A DNA stretch of 64,000 nt, taken from Microbulbifer bruguierae (GTDB lineage Bacteria > Pseudomonadota > Gammaproteobacteria > Pseudomonadales > Cellvibrionaceae). Made by a program: the position numbers and the translations under genes. Numbering within the stretch: position 1 is the stretch's first letter; each line of letters begins with the position of its first letter. The stretch spans positions 1,426,001 through 1,490,000 of the forward strand of contig NZ_CP118605.1 of the NCBI RefSeq assembly GCF_029869925.1, written 5' to 3'. The notes below the pieces were generated by a model. The model was not told the DNA's origin. It was given only the letters and a program-made list of their open reading frames with translations, and made no database searches. This document shows, piece by piece, positions 53,370-63,797 of the stretch.

Positions 53370-54764
53370 TTATTTTTTCTTTTTCACAAACTTCATCAGG
53401 CGGCGCTTTCTCGCCTTTTGACGGTCAGTGAGCTTGTTCTTTTTGCCCGCGTAGGGGTTTTTACCGGTGCGGAATTCGATTTTCACCGGTGTACCGTGCA
53501 GGTCCAGGGCCTGACGATAGGTTTTTTCGAGGTAGCGAACGTAGTGGTTCGGCACATCCTCGGTCTGGTTTCCGTGGATCACAATGATCGGCGGATTTTG
53601 TCCACCGGCGTGGGCATAGCGCAGTTTGATGCGATGGCCGTTGACCAGTGGTGGTTGGTGCTCACTTACCGCCCACTGCAAAATACGTGTGAGATGGTTG
53701 GTCGAGAGCTTGTCTGTTGCCGACTGATACGCGGCCTCGATGGACTGATACAGGTTGCCAACACCAGTGCCGTGCAGGGCGGAAATAAAGTGAATATCCG
53801 CAAAATCCACAAACCGCAGGCGACGCTCCAGTTCGGTTTTAACGAATTCACGATGGTCCGGGTCGAGGCCATCCCATTTGTTCAGCGCTACCACCAGCGC
53901 GCGACCAGCCTGGATAACGCTGCCCATCAGGTGCATGTCCTGGTCCACCAGGCCTTCACTGGCATCGATCACCAGTACCACGACGTTGGCATCTTCCACC
54001 GCCTGCAGGGTTTTGACGATGGAGAATTTCTCCACCGATTCCTTGACGTTCTTGCGCCGACGGATACCCGCGGTGTCGATGATCGTGTAAGGCTTTTCGT
54101 CGCGGGTGTAGTTGATGTACACGCTGTCGCGAGTAGTGCCGGGCTGGTCGAAAACCACCACGCGGTCTTCACCGAGCAAACGGTTTACCAGGGTGGACTT
54201 GCCCACATTGGGACGACCGACGATGCCGATCTTGATGCCAGTGGCTTCTTCCTCGACTTCTTCTTCACCGCTTTCCGGCAGGCCCTGGACCAGGCGCTCC
54301 ATCAGTGAACGCACACCGCGGCCGTGGGTGGCAGTAGTGGGGAAGAGTTCACCGATCCCCAGCTCATAAAATGGTGCCAGGGCGATATCCGGGTTAACCC
54401 CGTCGACCTTGTTGGCAACCAGAATGGTGGGCTTGGAACGGGTGCGCAGGCGCTCGGCGATCATGTCATCCGCCGGCGTCAGGCCGGCACGGCAATCCAC
54501 CATGAACAGCACAAAGTCGGCCTCTTCGATGGCCTGCATGGATTGCTGGGCCATGGCGGCGTCAATGCCCTCTTCGCCACCGCTGATACCACCGGTGTCG
54601 ACCAGGATCATTTTGCGGCCTTCAAACTCCGCTTCACCGTACTTACGGTCACGGGTGAGGCCGGCATAGTTGGCCACCAGGGCATCGCGGCTCTTGGTGA
54701 GCCGGTTGAACAGGGTGGATTTTCCCACATTGGGGCGCCCTACAAGGGCGATTACAGGCAACAT
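53370..54764 (-). CDS. der: Ribosome assembly GTPase Der
   Basis: A 464-residue double-GTPase needed for 50S subunit maturation. Two P-loops, both '[10 protein letters not shown]', start at residue 9 and near 181; 'DTGG/DTAG' G3 and 'NKVD/NKWD' G4 motifs follow each. The C-terminal KH-like domain ends with a very basic tail ('[19 protein letters not shown]'). It is the last gene of the conserved block on the minus strand. Confidence 0.97.
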   Translation of the reverse strand: MLPVIALVGRPNVGKSTLFNRLTKSRDALVANYAGLTRDRKYGEAEFEGRKMILVDTGGISGGEEGIDAAMAQQSMQAIEEADFVLFMVDCRAGLTPADDMIAERLRTRSKPTILVANKVDGVNPDIALAPFYELGIGELFPTTATHGRGVRSLMERLVQGLPESGEEEVEEEATGIKIGIVGRPNVGKSTLVNRLLGEDRVVVFDQPGTTRDSVYINYTRDEKPYTIIDTAGIRRRKNVKESVEKFSIVKTLQAVEDANVVVLVIDASEGLVDQDMHLMGSVIQAGRALVVALNKWDGLDPDHREFVKTELERRLRFVDFADIHFISALHGTGVGNLYQSIEAAYQSATDKLSTNHLTRILQWAVSEHQPPLVNGHRIKLRYAHAGGQNPPIIVIHGNQTEDVPNHYVRYLEKTYRQALDLHGTPVKIEFRTGKNPYAGKKNKLTDRQKARKRRLMKFVKKKK

Positions 54765-54810
54765 AATTCGAGTCTACGTAGGGCAAAAATAGATTTGCCA
54801 GAAATACGAA

Positions 54811-54860
54811 CGCCCGCGAGAACGCGGGCGGTCTTGGTTCGCCTGCAGGCAGGCTCCTAC
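54811..54860. repeat. Hairpin plus family A REP-like repeat
   Basis: CGCCCGCG and CGCGGGCG with an AGAA loop (54811-54830) are followed by the TTCGCCTGCAGGCAGGCTCC element at 54837-54860. It lies between bamB and der and may reduce read-through. Confidence 0.7.
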
Positions 54861-54890
54861 AACAGGGTTAAAAACCCTGAAAAATCCCGA

Positions 54891-56051
54891 TCAGCGCTCC
54901 AGAGTCAGCGCAACCAGTTCGCCGTCGTCAGACAGCGCGAACAGCAGGTCGCCATCCACCAGCAGCGGGATGCGCACCGGATCTCTGTCGATACGGGTGC
55001 GGCCGACAAAGCGACCCGTGGACGGATCCAGGGCGTGCAGATAGCCCTCAAAATCCCCCACAACCACGACATCACCAAAGTAGGTGGGGCCGCTCAGCTG
55101 GCGACGCAGCAATTCGCTGTTGGTCCACAAAATCTGCCCATTACCTACATTGTAGGCGTGGACACTGCCGTCGGCGCTGCTCAGGTACACCTGACCGGCG
55201 CCCACGGAAACACTGTGGTTGGTGGACGCATCACGAGCCCAGAGTCCGCGACCTTCATCCCGGGACAGTGCCACCACCCGCCCCTGGTAACTGGCGGCAA
55301 ACACCAGTTCACCGCGCACCAGCGGCGCGCCGTCGATATCCACTACACGGTCGAGCTCGGCTGACCCCTGGGGAATCGCAACCCGCTGCTCCCAGCGGGT
55401 AATACCGTCGGTCGCGCTGAGGGCGATCAGCTTGCCGTTATCGAGGCCGGCAAACACCAGACCCGCGGAAATCACCGGACTGGAAGTGCCACGCAGGGTC
55501 AGTACCGGCAACTGCGTATTGTGGCGCCAGCGCTGTTCACCGGTACTGGCATCCAGCCCCAGCAGCTTGCCGTCCACGGTCTGCACCACCACCATGCCGG
55601 ATCCTACTGCCGGAGTGGCAACAACTTCGCCGCTGAGCTGCGTGGTCCAGCGCTGCTCGCCGGTATTGAGATCCAGCGCGACTACCCTGCCGCGGTAATC
55701 GGCAACGACCGCCAGACCAAGACCAACGCCGACACCACCGCTGATGGACTGGTCGATATCGACCCGCCACAGGCGCTTGCCGCTGGTGCGGTCAAAGGCG
55801 TAGACGTCGCCGTCACTGTTGGCGGCAATGACCTTGCCATCAATGATGCCGGGCTTGAGCATGGCATAACGCAGGGCGTCGATGTCGCCAATATTGTTGG
55901 ACCAGACTTCGCGCAGCTTGACGCTTTCGCTGATTTCCACCAGCTCTACGGGATCCGTGTCTTCCTTTTCATCGTTGGAAGCACAGGCACTGATCATCGC
56001 TGCCAGGGCCACGGCGACGATCCGGTTGAGCGCCTTGTGATTAACAATCAT
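54891..56051 (-). CDS. bamB: Outer-membrane assembly lipoprotein BamB
   Basis: A 386-residue lipoprotein with an eight-bladed PQQ/WD-like propeller. The lipobox is 'ISAC' with Cys at residue 23. Blade motifs repeat as 'YAFDRTSGKRLWRVD', 'VALDLNTGEQRWTTQL' and 'LGLDASTGEQRWRHN'. It supports BamA in outer-membrane protein insertion. Its start overlaps the yfgM stop by four bases. Confidence 0.96.
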   Translation of the reverse strand: MIVNHKALNRIVAVALAAMISACASNDEKEDTDPVELVEISESVKLREVWSNNIGDIDALRYAMLKPGIIDGKVIAANSDGDVYAFDRTSGKRLWRVDIDQSISGGVGVGLGLAVVADYRGRVVALDLNTGEQRWTTQLSGEVVATPAVGSGMVVVQTVDGKLLGLDASTGEQRWRHNTQLPVLTLRGTSSPVISAGLVFAGLDNGKLIALSATDGITRWEQRVAIPQGSAELDRVVDIDGAPLVRGELVFAASYQGRVVALSRDEGRGLWARDASTNHSVSVGAGQVYLSSADGSVHAYNVGNGQILWTNSELLRRQLSGPTYFGDVVVVGDFEGYLHALDPSTGRFVGRTRIDRDPVRIPLLVDGDLLFALSDDGELVALTLER

Positions 56052-56761
56052 TGCGCGTCGCTCTCCTTGTCTGCTTCGCTTCCGCTGTCTGCGTTATTCG
56101 CCGCAGGCGCTTCTCCCAGGCTTTCAATTTTCAGTTCCAGCAGGCGGCCATTGGCAGCCTGTTCCGGCAGCAGCTGAGCGCGGGCTTCCAGGTATGCGCT
56201 GCGGGCAGCTTCCTTGTCGCCTTTTTGCATCAAGATGTCGCCGCGGGTCTCTGCGTAAAGTGCCGCGAAAGAAGCGGGCACATTACCTTCCAGCAGCGCC
56301 AGCGCTTCGCTGGTTTCACCTCGGGCTGCTTTTACCGCCGCCAGACGGCGCTTAGCCACCAGTTTCAGTGCTTCTTCACCGGAGTTGTCCAGTACCCACT
56401 GCAGCTCCCTGGCTGCTGCTTCCAGATCGTTTTTCTGCGCCGCCAAACCGGCCAGTTGCAGCGATGCCTGAGCCGAGTAGATGCGCGCAGCGTAGGAGTC
56501 TTTAAGCTCGCGGGCCAGGGATTGGGCGGTAGTCAGCTGTTTGTTGTCCGGGTTGCCCTGGTTGGCAGAAACGGCTTCTACAAAGCTCTGATACACGTTG
56601 GAGGCGGCTTCCGCTTCCGTGCGCTCCTTGCCCTGCCACCACTGCCAGCCAAAGTAGGCAGCTAACGCCAGTACCACACCGGTAACGATCCCGGTGCCAT
56701 TTTCTTTCCACCAGCGCTTGAGCGATTCAATCTGTTCTTCTTCGGTCAAATGGTCAGCCAT
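56048..56761 (-). CDS. yfgM: YfgM-family ancillary SecYEG translocon protein
   Basis: A 237-residue inner-membrane protein. A short cytoplasmic start ('EEEQIESLKRWWKENG') precedes one membrane helix ('GIVTGVVLALAAYFGWQWW'), then a periplasmic TPR-like domain with an acidic tail. In E. coli YfgM works with PpiD at the translocon. The order hisS-yfgM-bamB-der supports the call. Confidence 0.93.
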   Translation of the reverse strand: MADHLTEEEQIESLKRWWKENGTGIVTGVVLALAAYFGWQWWQGKERTEAEAASNVYQSFVEAVSANQGNPDNKQLTTAQSLARELKDSYAARIYSAQASLQLAGLAAQKNDLEAAARELQWVLDNSGEEALKLVAKRRLAAVKAARGETSEALALLEGNVPASFAALYAETRGDILMQKGDKEAARSAYLEARAQLLPEQAANGRLLELKIESLGEAPAANNADSGSEADKESDAQ

Positions 56762-56812
56762 TACTTATTCGCCTTATTCTCAACATCCAATCTATAAAAC
56801 GGTTTGCGGGCA

Positions 56813-58075
56813 TTATGCCTGCAGAATTTTCGGCAGTTCCGCCAGCTCGACGGTCTGCTGCTCGGCATCCGAACGCAGGGATTTGACCGTCACCTTGCCG
56901 GCTGCCGCTTCATCTTCGCCGATGATCAATGCGTATTCCGCATTGCTCTTGTCGGCCTTTTTCATCTGACTCTTGAAGCTGCCGCCACCGCAGTGTGTCT
57001 GCAGCCGCAGCCAGGGCAATTCCGTGCGCAGCTGTTCCGCCGCCGCCAGGGCTTCGGATTGTACATCACCCACAGCAACCAGATAGGCGTCGATCTGTTG
57101 ATCCAGGGCCTCCGGCAGCACCTGCAGGGTCTCGAGCAGCAACACCAGGCGCTCGACACCGAGGCCAAAGCCCACCGCCGGGGTGGGCTTGCCGCCCATC
57201 TGCTCCACCAGGCCATCGTAGCGGCCGCCTGCGCACACTGTGCCCTGGGCACCGAGACTGTCGGTCACCCACTCGAACACGGTCTTGCCGTAGTAATCCA
57301 GCCCGCGTACCAGGCGCGGATTGACCTCGTAAACCACACCTGCGGAGTCCAGGAATGCGCGCAGCTGTTCAAAGTGCGTACGGGATTCCTCGTCGAGGAA
57401 GTCCAGTAGACAAGGGGCATCCGCCAGCAGTTCCTGCGTCCCGGCATTTTTGCTGTCGAGAATACGCAGCGGGTTGCGCTCCAGGCGACGCTGACTGTCT
57501 TCATCCAGCTGATCCTTGCGTGCGGACAGGTACTCCACCAGCGCATCGCGGTAAGCCGCACGGCTCTCGCTGTTGCCCAGGGAGTTGAGCTGCAGGGATA
57601 CGTGTTCGGATACACCCAGCTGCTTCCACAGACGAGCCGTCATCATCAGGATCTCGGCATCGATGTCCGGGCCTTCGATACCGAACACCTCCACCCCAAA
57701 CTGGTGGAACTGACGCAAGCGACCTTTCTGCGGGCGCTCGTAGCGGAACATGGGACCGAAATACCACAGGCGCTGGGGCTGGATCAGCAGGTTGTTCTGA
57801 ATCGCAGCGCGCACGGTGCCGGCGGTGCCTTCCGGGCGCATGGTGACACTGTCACCGCCCTTGTCATCGAAGGTGTACATTTCCTTTTCGACGATATCGG
57901 TAGCCTCACCGACAGCGCGCGCGAACAGCTGGGTCGCCTCCAGAATCGGGGTGCGGATTTCACTGTAGCCGTAACGGGCGAAGAGTTCGCTGAGGGTACT
58001 TTCCACGTACTGCCACACCGGGGATTGGGTGGGCAGCAAATCGTTCATGCCGCGAATGGCGCGAAGTTGTTTCAA
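56813..58075 (-). CDS. hisS: Histidyl-tRNA synthetase
   Basis: A 420-residue class II aminoacyl-tRNA synthetase. Motif 1 region '[19 protein letters not shown]', motif 2 '[21 protein letters not shown]', the histidine motifs '[16 protein letters not shown]' and '[15 protein letters not shown]', and motif 3 '[15 protein letters not shown]' are all visible. The C-terminal anticodon-binding domain ends the protein. Length is typical. Confidence 0.97.
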   Translation of the reverse strand: MKQLRAIRGMNDLLPTQSPVWQYVESTLSELFARYGYSEIRTPILEATQLFARAVGEATDIVEKEMYTFDDKGGDSVTMRPEGTAGTVRAAIQNNLLIQPQRLWYFGPMFRYERPQKGRLRQFHQFGVEVFGIEGPDIDAEILMMTARLWKQLGVSEHVSLQLNSLGNSESRAAYRDALVEYLSARKDQLDEDSQRRLERNPLRILDSKNAGTQELLADAPCLLDFLDEESRTHFEQLRAFLDSAGVVYEVNPRLVRGLDYYGKTVFEWVTDSLGAQGTVCAGGRYDGLVEQMGGKPTPAVGFGLGVERLVLLLETLQVLPEALDQQIDAYLVAVGDVQSEALAAAEQLRTELPWLRLQTHCGGGSFKSQMKKADKSNAEYALIIGEDEAAAGKVTVKSLRSDAEQQTVELAELPKILQA

Positions 58076-58104
58076 CGGTAGTCCTTAAAATCTTGGCGGT
58101 TTCT

Positions 58105-58211
58105 GGAGCGCGGAGCTCCAGCTCCGCTTCGCGTGCGTAAGCAGCACGCGTAAATCCGATGTTTGGGCACGGGCTCTGCGCCCGCGTGGCGGAGCTGGAG
58201 CTCCGCGCTCC
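58105..58211. repeat. Large inverted repeat between hisS and ispG, family B
   Basis: Perfect 23-bp arms (58105-58127 and 58189-58211, starting GGAGCGCGGAGCTCCAGC) enclose a second stem, GCGTGC/GCACGC, at 58131-58149. Each arm is itself partly palindromic (GGAGCTCC). It fills the hisS-ispG gap and looks like a BIME-type element. Confidence 0.85.
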
Positions 58212-58217
58212 CGGCGG

Positions 58218-59339
58218 CTACTCGATCGTTTCTTTGGCAATGATACTGGCTTCCTGAGCGGCCTTTTGGGCAGCTTTCTCGCGGATCAGTTTTTCCAGAT
58301 CATCCACCAGATTGTCATTCTTGAATTTGCGGTCTGGCTGGCCGTCTACGTAGATGGCATGACTCGGCGTGCCGCCGGCGAGACCGATATCCGCTTCTTT
58401 TGCCTCGCCCGGGCCATTCACGATGCAACCAATTACCGCCACGTCCAGTGGCGTGGTGATATCTTCCAGACGGGTTTCCAGCTCGTTCATGGTCTTCACC
58501 ACATCGAAGTTCTGGCGAGAGCAGCTGGGGCAGGCGATAAAATTGATGCCTTTGGTGCGCAGGCGCAGGCTCTTGAGCAGATCCCAACCCACCTTAACCT
58601 CTTCCACCGGATCCGCGGCGAGGGATACCCGCAGGGTATCGCCAATCCCGTCCAGCAAGAGCGCGCCAAGGCCAATTGCCGATTTCACTGTGCCTGCGCG
58701 CAGGCCACCGGCTTCAGTAATACCCAGGTGCAGGGGCTGCTCAATCTGGGTAGCCAGTTTGCGGTAGGCGGCGGTGGCCATGAAAATATCGGAGGCCTTG
58801 ACGCTCACCTTGAAGTCCTGGAAGTTCAGGCTATCGAGGATATCTACGTGACGCAGGGCGGATTCCACCAGGGCATCTGGCGTGGGCTCACCGTATTTTT
58901 TCTGCAGGTCTTTTTCCAGAGAACCGGCGTTGACGCCGATGCGGATCGGGATATTCAGATCCCGCGCCTTGTCCACCACTGCGCGAATGCGGTGTTCGCG
59001 GCCAATATTGCCCGGATTGATGCGCAGGCAGTCTACCCCGAGATCCGCCACTCGCAGGGCGATGCGGTAATCGAAGTGGATATCCGCTACCAGCGGCACA
59101 TTCACCTGTTTCTTGATCTCGCCAAAGGCTTCCGCGGCGTCCATGGAGGGCACGGAAACTCGCACGATATCGGCACCGGCCCGCTCCAGGCGCTGGATTT
59201 GATCCACGGTGGCCGCCACGTCGCAGGTTTCGGTATTGGTCATGCTCTGCACCGAGATGGGCGCACCGCCGCCGACCGGCACATTGCCCACCATGATCTG
59301 GCGCGACACGCGGCGAACTATGGGTGACTCGAACTGCAT
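58218..59339 (-). CDS. ispG: 4-hydroxy-3-methylbut-2-enyl diphosphate synthase IspG
   Basis: A 373-residue [4Fe-4S] enzyme of the MEP isoprenoid pathway. The TIM-barrel starts with '[20 protein letters not shown]', and cluster cysteines are in '[13 protein letters not shown]' and '[22 protein letters not shown]'. Motif order is canonical for the proteobacterial two-domain form. Confidence 0.97.
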   Translation of the reverse strand: MQFESPIVRRVSRQIMVGNVPVGGGAPISVQSMTNTETCDVAATVDQIQRLERAGADIVRVSVPSMDAAEAFGEIKKQVNVPLVADIHFDYRIALRVADLGVDCLRINPGNIGREHRIRAVVDKARDLNIPIRIGVNAGSLEKDLQKKYGEPTPDALVESALRHVDILDSLNFQDFKVSVKASDIFMATAAYRKLATQIEQPLHLGITEAGGLRAGTVKSAIGLGALLLDGIGDTLRVSLAADPVEEVKVGWDLLKSLRLRTKGINFIACPSCSRQNFDVVKTMNELETRLEDITTPLDVAVIGCIVNGPGEAKEADIGLAGGTPSHAIYVDGQPDRKFKNDNLVDDLEKLIREKAAQKAAQEASIIAKETIE

Positions 59340-59460
59340 AACAAGACCTGCGTTGGCTGAAGAGCGGGTTAAAACCGTAGGTGAAAAACGGGGAGGATTA
59401 TAGAGAGATTGGGCGCAAAGCTACAGGGCGCGGGGAAAAATGTACTGTGGCAATCTGTAG

Positions 59461-59530
59461 GTAAGAGCCTGCTTGCGGACGAAAGCTGCTGCGCTTCGCG
59501 CCCCTCACTGCCTGCAGGCAGGCTCCTACA
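59461..59530. repeat. Inverted pair of family A repeats
   Basis: GTAAGAGCCTGCTTGCGGAC (59461-59480) and CTGCCTGCAGGCAGGCTCC (from 59508) face each other, giving a long hairpin just after the rodZ stop. It separates rodZ from ispG. Confidence 0.7.
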
Positions 59531-59538
59531 AGGATTTG

Positions 59539-60615
59539 TTAGCCGCCTACTGTGAGTTTACGGGTGCGGCGGTTGCCCAGAGGGGCGCTGTCGACTTCTT
59601 TGCCGGCATAACTCACGGTGGTGGCTGCGGCGTTACCCAGCATCACGCTAAAGGGAGCCTCACCAGTCAGCTGTACGGTAGAGCCCGCAGGCTGCAGCTT
59701 CGACAGTAATTTGTTGCCCGCGGCATCGGTCACTTCGACCCAGGATTCGGCGGAGAACGACAGGGCCAGCGCCGAGTCCTCAACTGGAGCAACCAGAGAT
59801 TCCTGCACCTCCGGCACCTCCGACCCCACTGACTCCACAGTTTCCACCACAGCAACCGTGTCCGACCCTGTTGACGTGGGCCCGGTCTCCTCTGTCACCG
59901 ACTCATCAGGGGCTTCAACCTGAGCTTCTGCAATCTGAGCAACCTCGGCATCGGTCTCCGGCTGCCCGCTCTCCCACTCTGCAGGAGTTTCTACCACGGT
60001 GGCCATTTCCGCCGGTGGCAGCGCACGTTCACTGAGCTCGGGGCCACCTTCCGACTCCGCCGCACCCGCGGCCAGCTGGCCGGACACTTCCAACTCCGCG
60101 GCAACAGCACCGGATTCCTCCTGCGCCACTTGGGCAACAGACGAGTGCAGACGAGCAATACCCTGCTGATCGATCCACCAGTAACCAGCGGCGGCAGCAA
60201 CGGCAAGCAGCAGGAAGACGGGGCGGAACGCGGCCCCTCCTTCCCGAGCGCCGCGAGGCTTTGCCATTACCGGACCGAGCTTCGCCTGCCCCGGCACCAC
60301 CTTCGGTTCCTCAGGCACCTGCCGGGAAAATATCTCCAACACAGGGCCCGCATCCAGCTTCAACTCTTTGCAGACGTTGCGGATATAACCGCGCACATAG
60401 GTGGCTCCGGCAAAGCGCGCGAAGTCATCCTGCTCAAGAGCCTCGAGTTTGTCGCCGCTCATACACAGGCGCTGGGCCAGCTCCGCCCGGGTCAGGCCTG
60501 CAGCTTCGCGGGCCTCCCGCAACTGCGCGCCGACGCGGGTCACTGGCACTGCGCCAGTAGCGGAATTTACCGCGTCCTGAATCTGGTTATTTGGGATCGG
60601 GTCATTACTGCTCAT
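59539..60615 (-). CDS. rodZ: Cell-shape protein RodZ
   Basis: A 358-residue bitopic membrane protein. An N-terminal helix-turn-helix (XRE-like, 'QLREAREAAGLTRAELAQRL') that binds MreB is followed by one membrane helix near residue 135 ('FRPVFLLLAVAAAAGYWW'). A long Glu/Ser/Val-rich periplasmic linker (~155-270) then leads to the DUF4115 beta domain ('SFSAESWVEVTDAAGNKLL'). The start overlaps the pilW stop by 11 bp. Confidence 0.93.
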   Translation of the reverse strand: MSSNDPIPNNQIQDAVNSATGAVPVTRVGAQLREAREAAGLTRAELAQRLCMSGDKLEALEQDDFARFAGATYVRGYIRNVCKELKLDAGPVLEIFSRQVPEEPKVVPGQAKLGPVMAKPRGAREGGAAFRPVFLLLAVAAAAGYWWIDQQGIARLHSSVAQVAQEESGAVAAELEVSGQLAAGAAESEGGPELSERALPPAEMATVVETPAEWESGQPETDAEVAQIAEAQVEAPDESVTEETGPTSTGSDTVAVVETVESVGSEVPEVQESLVAPVEDSALALSFSAESWVEVTDAAGNKLLSKLQPAGSTVQLTGEAPFSVMLGNAAATTVSYAGKEVDSAPLGNRRTRKLTVGG

Positions 60616-61435
60616 TTTCGGCCATCATCTGCTGGTACTTCAGCGTTTCCGCTGAGTAGGGAAAGAGGTTTTTCAGCGCCAGGGCGTAACTCCTTTCCTT
60701 GTCCCGATTGCCGAAGATTTTCTCGATGCGAATCCCCAGCCATAGGGATTGCGGTATCTGCCGGTTCTTTTCGCTGAAGCGATCCAGGTACTGCTTTGCC
60801 TGGGAGTAATCCTGTTTTTCGAATTTCAGCTCTGCCAGCTCCAGAAGCGCGATGGGGAGATCCGGACTGAGCGCGAGAGATTTCTGGAAGGCTGTCTCGG
60901 CGCCGTTCAGGTTGTGCAACCTCAACTCGGCGCGGCCCAGGTTGGCCAGCGCATAGGAGCGACGGTTATAGGCGAGATCCTCCGAAGCCACCCTGAACTG
61001 CTCTCTGGCCTGCTGGTAGCGCTCCTGCTTGTAGAGAAAAGCACCGTAGTTGACCCGCGCCATGGAAAAATTGTGATCGTAGCGGAGCGCCTTTTCAAAA
61101 TGGGATTCCGCCACTTTGTTTTCGCCATCCGCCTGATAGAGCAGCGCAAGACCGTGATGGGCCTGGGGGTCTTTTTTGCCCAGCTTGAGGGCTTGCTGGA
61201 AATGGTGACGGGCCACCTCACGATTTTCGTCACCACTCTGGAGGTAGCGCAAACCCAGCTGAATGTGGGTTTCGCGAGCCTTGTCGAGGTCGACCTGTCG
61301 ACCGGAGTTGGTGGTAACACAACCACTGAGCAGCAGGGATACGAGTAACCCGGCCAGGAGCGCCGGGTTGGGAATTCTTGCAAACACGAGCTTCACCTTG
61401 TCTTTATTGGGTGCGATATACAGCTGATGCACCAA
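60605..61435 (-). CDS. pilW: Type IV pilus biogenesis lipoprotein PilW/PilF
   Basis: A TPR lipoprotein that pilots secretin assembly. A lipobox 'LSGC' follows 'LLAGLLVSLL'; then six TPR units ('LGLRYLQSGDENREVARHHF', 'ARVNYGAFLYKQERYQQARE', 'YALANLGRAELRLHNLNGAE' and so on). The start is uncertain: the listed ATG gives 276 residues, while the GTG at 61387 with AAGGTGAAG before it gives a more usual short signal peptide. Order rlmN-pilW-rodZ-ispG is conserved. Confidence 0.9.
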   Translation of the reverse strand: MVHQLYIAPNKDKVKLVFARIPNPALLAGLLVSLLLSGCVTTNSGRQVDLDKARETHIQLGLRYLQSGDENREVARHHFQQALKLGKKDPQAHHGLALLYQADGENKVAESHFEKALRYDHNFSMARVNYGAFLYKQERYQQAREQFRVASEDLAYNRRSYALANLGRAELRLHNLNGAETAFQKSLALSPDLPIALLELAELKFEKQDYSQAKQYLDRFSEKNRQIPQSLWLGIRIEKIFGNRDKERSYALALKNLFPYSAETLKYQQMMAENEQ

Positions 61436-61453
61436 CGTGACGTCGGTGAATGA

Positions 61454-62611
61454 TCAGGTCTGCCCGACGATCCGCACCGGGCGTTCCGCATTGCGGTAGC
61501 GCTCCGAGCGACGAGTGCGGTCGTTTACCTGACCAGCCAGCTGACCACAGGCTGCGGCGATGTCATCGCCCCGGGTGGTACGCACGGTTACGGTATAGCC
61601 TTTGTCCAACAAAATCTGTTGAAAACGTCGCAAAGCGTTGTTACTGACCCGCTGATAATCGGACAGCTCGAACGGATTGAAGGGTATCAGATTTATCTTT
61701 ACCGGCACATCGCGCAGTAACTCTGCCAGCTGCTCGGCATGTTCCGGCCGATCATTCACGTCCCGGATCATGGTGTATTCGATGGTCATCTTGCGATGGT
61801 TGTCCGGCATATTCTCGATATAGCGCTTTGCGCTATCGAGCAACATGGCAATGGGGTACTTCTTGTTGATGGGCACCAGCACGTTACGCAGCTCATCATT
61901 GGGCGCGTGCAGGGAGATCGCCAGGCTCACATCGGTCACTTCCGCCAGGCGGTCGAGGGCCGGCACCACACCGGAAGTACTCAGAGTTACCCGACGCTTG
62001 GAGATGCCATAGGCATTGTCTTCCATCATCAGGTTCATGGAATCGACCACGTTGTCGAAATTGAGCAGCGGCTCACCCATACCCATCATCACCACATTGG
62101 TGACCTTGCGTGGACCGTTAGGCTGCAACTGACCAAAAGATTTACACGCGATCCACACCTGACCAATGATCTCGGCAGCGGTCAGGTCGCGGTTGAAACC
62201 CTGCTTGCCGGTGGCGCAGAAGCTGCAATCCAGGGAGCAGCCAACCTGGGAGGACACACACAGGGTGCCGCGGTCGCCATCGGGGATGTAGACCGTCTCG
62301 ATCACATTGCCGCCGCTGACTTCAATCAGCCACTTGCGGGTGCCATCAGCGGAGTCCATCTGTTTCAGGACGCTGGGGGCGCGGACTTCGGCGATCTCTG
62401 ACAGCTTGGCCCGCATGGCCTTGCTGACATTGGTCATCTGCTCGAAATCATCCACACCATTCTGGTGAATCCACTTGAGTACCTGCACCGCGCGAAAGCG
62501 CTTCTCGCCCAAACCGGCAAAGAAGTCCGCGAGCTTGTCTACGGACAGGCCCAGCAGGTTCACTTTCTCGCTTTGTTCGCTAGCAGCTTGCACTACTTGT
62601 ACGTCAGTCAT
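61454..62611 (-). CDS. rlmN: Dual-specificity rRNA/tRNA methyltransferase RlmN
   Basis: A 385-residue radical-SAM enzyme methylating A2503 of 23S rRNA and A37 of tRNAs at C2. The cluster motif is 'CSFCATG' in '[19 protein letters not shown]'; '[13 protein letters not shown]' and the methyl-carrying Cys in the C-terminal '[14 protein letters not shown]' are present. ATG 62611 has AGGTGAACCC upstream; the longer frame lacks support. Confidence 0.96.
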   Translation of the reverse strand: MTDVQVVQAASEQSEKVNLLGLSVDKLADFFAGLGEKRFRAVQVLKWIHQNGVDDFEQMTNVSKAMRAKLSEIAEVRAPSVLKQMDSADGTRKWLIEVSGGNVIETVYIPDGDRGTLCVSSQVGCSLDCSFCATGKQGFNRDLTAAEIIGQVWIACKSFGQLQPNGPRKVTNVVMMGMGEPLLNFDNVVDSMNLMMEDNAYGISKRRVTLSTSGVVPALDRLAEVTDVSLAISLHAPNDELRNVLVPINKKYPIAMLLDSAKRYIENMPDNHRKMTIEYTMIRDVNDRPEHAEQLAELLRDVPVKINLIPFNPFELSDYQRVSNNALRRFQQILLDKGYTVTVRTTRGDDIAAACGQLAGQVNDRTRRSERYRNAERPVRIVGQT

Positions 62612-62751
62612 GGGTTCACCTTGCATCCACTGTGGATGCGGAAATTCGGTTTTGGCATCGCCGGGTTGCTGGGCACGCTGCGCTCTACCCAACCTGCTTT
62701 ACATCACGGCAGGTGGGCAAAGGAGCACAGCGACGTGCCCAACTTTATCAA

Positions 62752-63177
62752 TCAGCGTGCGCAGATTTCTTCGGCTGCGAAGAAGTAGCTCACTTCGCGC
62801 TCGGCGGAAGCAGCGGAGTCGGAGCCGTGTACCGCGTTAGCGTCGATGCTGTCAGCGAAGTCTGCACGGATGGTGCCAGCTTCCGCTTCCTTCGGGTTGG
62901 TAGCGCCCATCAGATCACGGTTGGCCTTGATGGCGTTCTCGCCTTCCAGCACCTGAACGACAACCGGGCCGGAAGTCATGAAATCTACCAGATCCTTGAA
63001 GAACGGACGCTCTTTGTGCTCAGCGTAAAAGCCTTCTGCTTTTTCCTGAGACAGTTGAACCATTTTCATGGCAACAATGCGCAGACCGGCTTTTTCGAAG
63101 CGGCTCTCGATTTCACCGATTACGTTTTTGGCTACAGCGTCCGGCTTGATGATGGACAGGGTGCGTTCCAGGGCCAT
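62752..63177 (-). CDS. ndk: Nucleoside diphosphate kinase
   Basis: A 141-residue phosphotransferase balancing NTP pools. '[15 protein letters not shown]' opens the protein, and the catalytic His is in '[20 protein letters not shown]'. ATG 63177 is preceded by GGAG; an upstream Met four codons earlier is less likely. Family B/C-type repeats fill the gap to rlmN. Confidence 0.97.
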   Translation of the reverse strand: MALERTLSIIKPDAVAKNVIGEIESRFEKAGLRIVAMKMVQLSQEKAEGFYAEHKERPFFKDLVDFMTSGPVVVQVLEGENAIKANRDLMGATNPKEAEAGTIRADFADSIDANAVHGSDSAASAEREVSYFFAAEEICAR

Positions 63178-63223
63178 GATTTTCTCCAATTGAGGTTTTA
63201 AAAAACAAGGTTTTAGGCAGATA

Positions 63224-63249
63224 CGAAAAGAGCAACCGCAGTTGCTCTT
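63224..63249 (-). terminator. Terminator of the isc operon end
   Basis: AAGAGCAAC and GTTGCTCTT form a stem with a CGCA loop; on the minus strand TTTT follows. It lies between iscX and ndk, 340 bases past the iscX stop. Confidence 0.75.
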
Positions 63250-63436
63250 CCCTGAATTCTTTCAGACCGCGATCTGGCGATTATTTGATCAATCACCGTT
63301 CGCGGAGCGCGGATTATACGCGTAGATGCGTGAACTTTGTACTGCAGACGTGTCTATTTGGTCGGATTTTCAGGTGTGTACAGGACGCACGGCATGACAC
63401 GGGTATCAGCGAGCTGACATCAGAGAGCTAATAGAA

Positions 63437-63570
63437 ACCTGCCTGCAGATGAAGCTTTCCCGGCTCCGGGCCGTTCGCCTGCAGGCAGCGCACATGGCCG
63501 GTGGGGCACAGTGCTTGATAACTGGACCAGCGGCATTGTTGGGCAGGTCGCGGCAATCCTATGCCCAACA
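63437..63570. repeat. Degenerate REP-like repeats downstream of iscX
   Basis: Fragments of family A (CCTGCCTGCAGATG near 63438 and TTCGCCTGCAGGCAG near 63474) are followed by a GTTGGGCAGG...CCTATGCCCAAC hairpin (63538-63569, family C-like). No gene lies in 63250-63589. Confidence 0.55.
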
Positions 63571-63589
63571 TGCCCCCAGATGCGACGGA

Positions 63590-63784
63590 CTACTCGTTCT
63601 CTTCGATCCAGGCCGCCTGAATGGCCTCCAGGATCTTTTCACCGCAGCGCTCCGGGTCGTCATCAAACCCCGGCAGGCCCATCACCCACTTGCGCAGGTC
63701 GACGAAATTGACCGCAAGCGGATCTACATCCGGATAACTGTCAGTCAACTCGATCGCAATATCGTGAATATCCGTCCACTTCAT
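63590..63784 (-). CDS. iscX: Fe-S cluster assembly protein IscX
   Basis: A 64-residue acidic protein that binds IscS and modulates iron delivery. 'MKWTDIHDIAIELTDSYPD' and 'DLRKWVMGLPGFDDDP' are diagnostic. It follows fdx by 13 bp, the standard end of the isc operon. Confidence 0.96.
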   Translation of the reverse strand: MKWTDIHDIAIELTDSYPDVDPLAVNFVDLRKWVMGLPGFDDDPERCGEKILEAIQAAWIEENE

Positions 63785-63797
63785 GGCGCTCTCTCGC

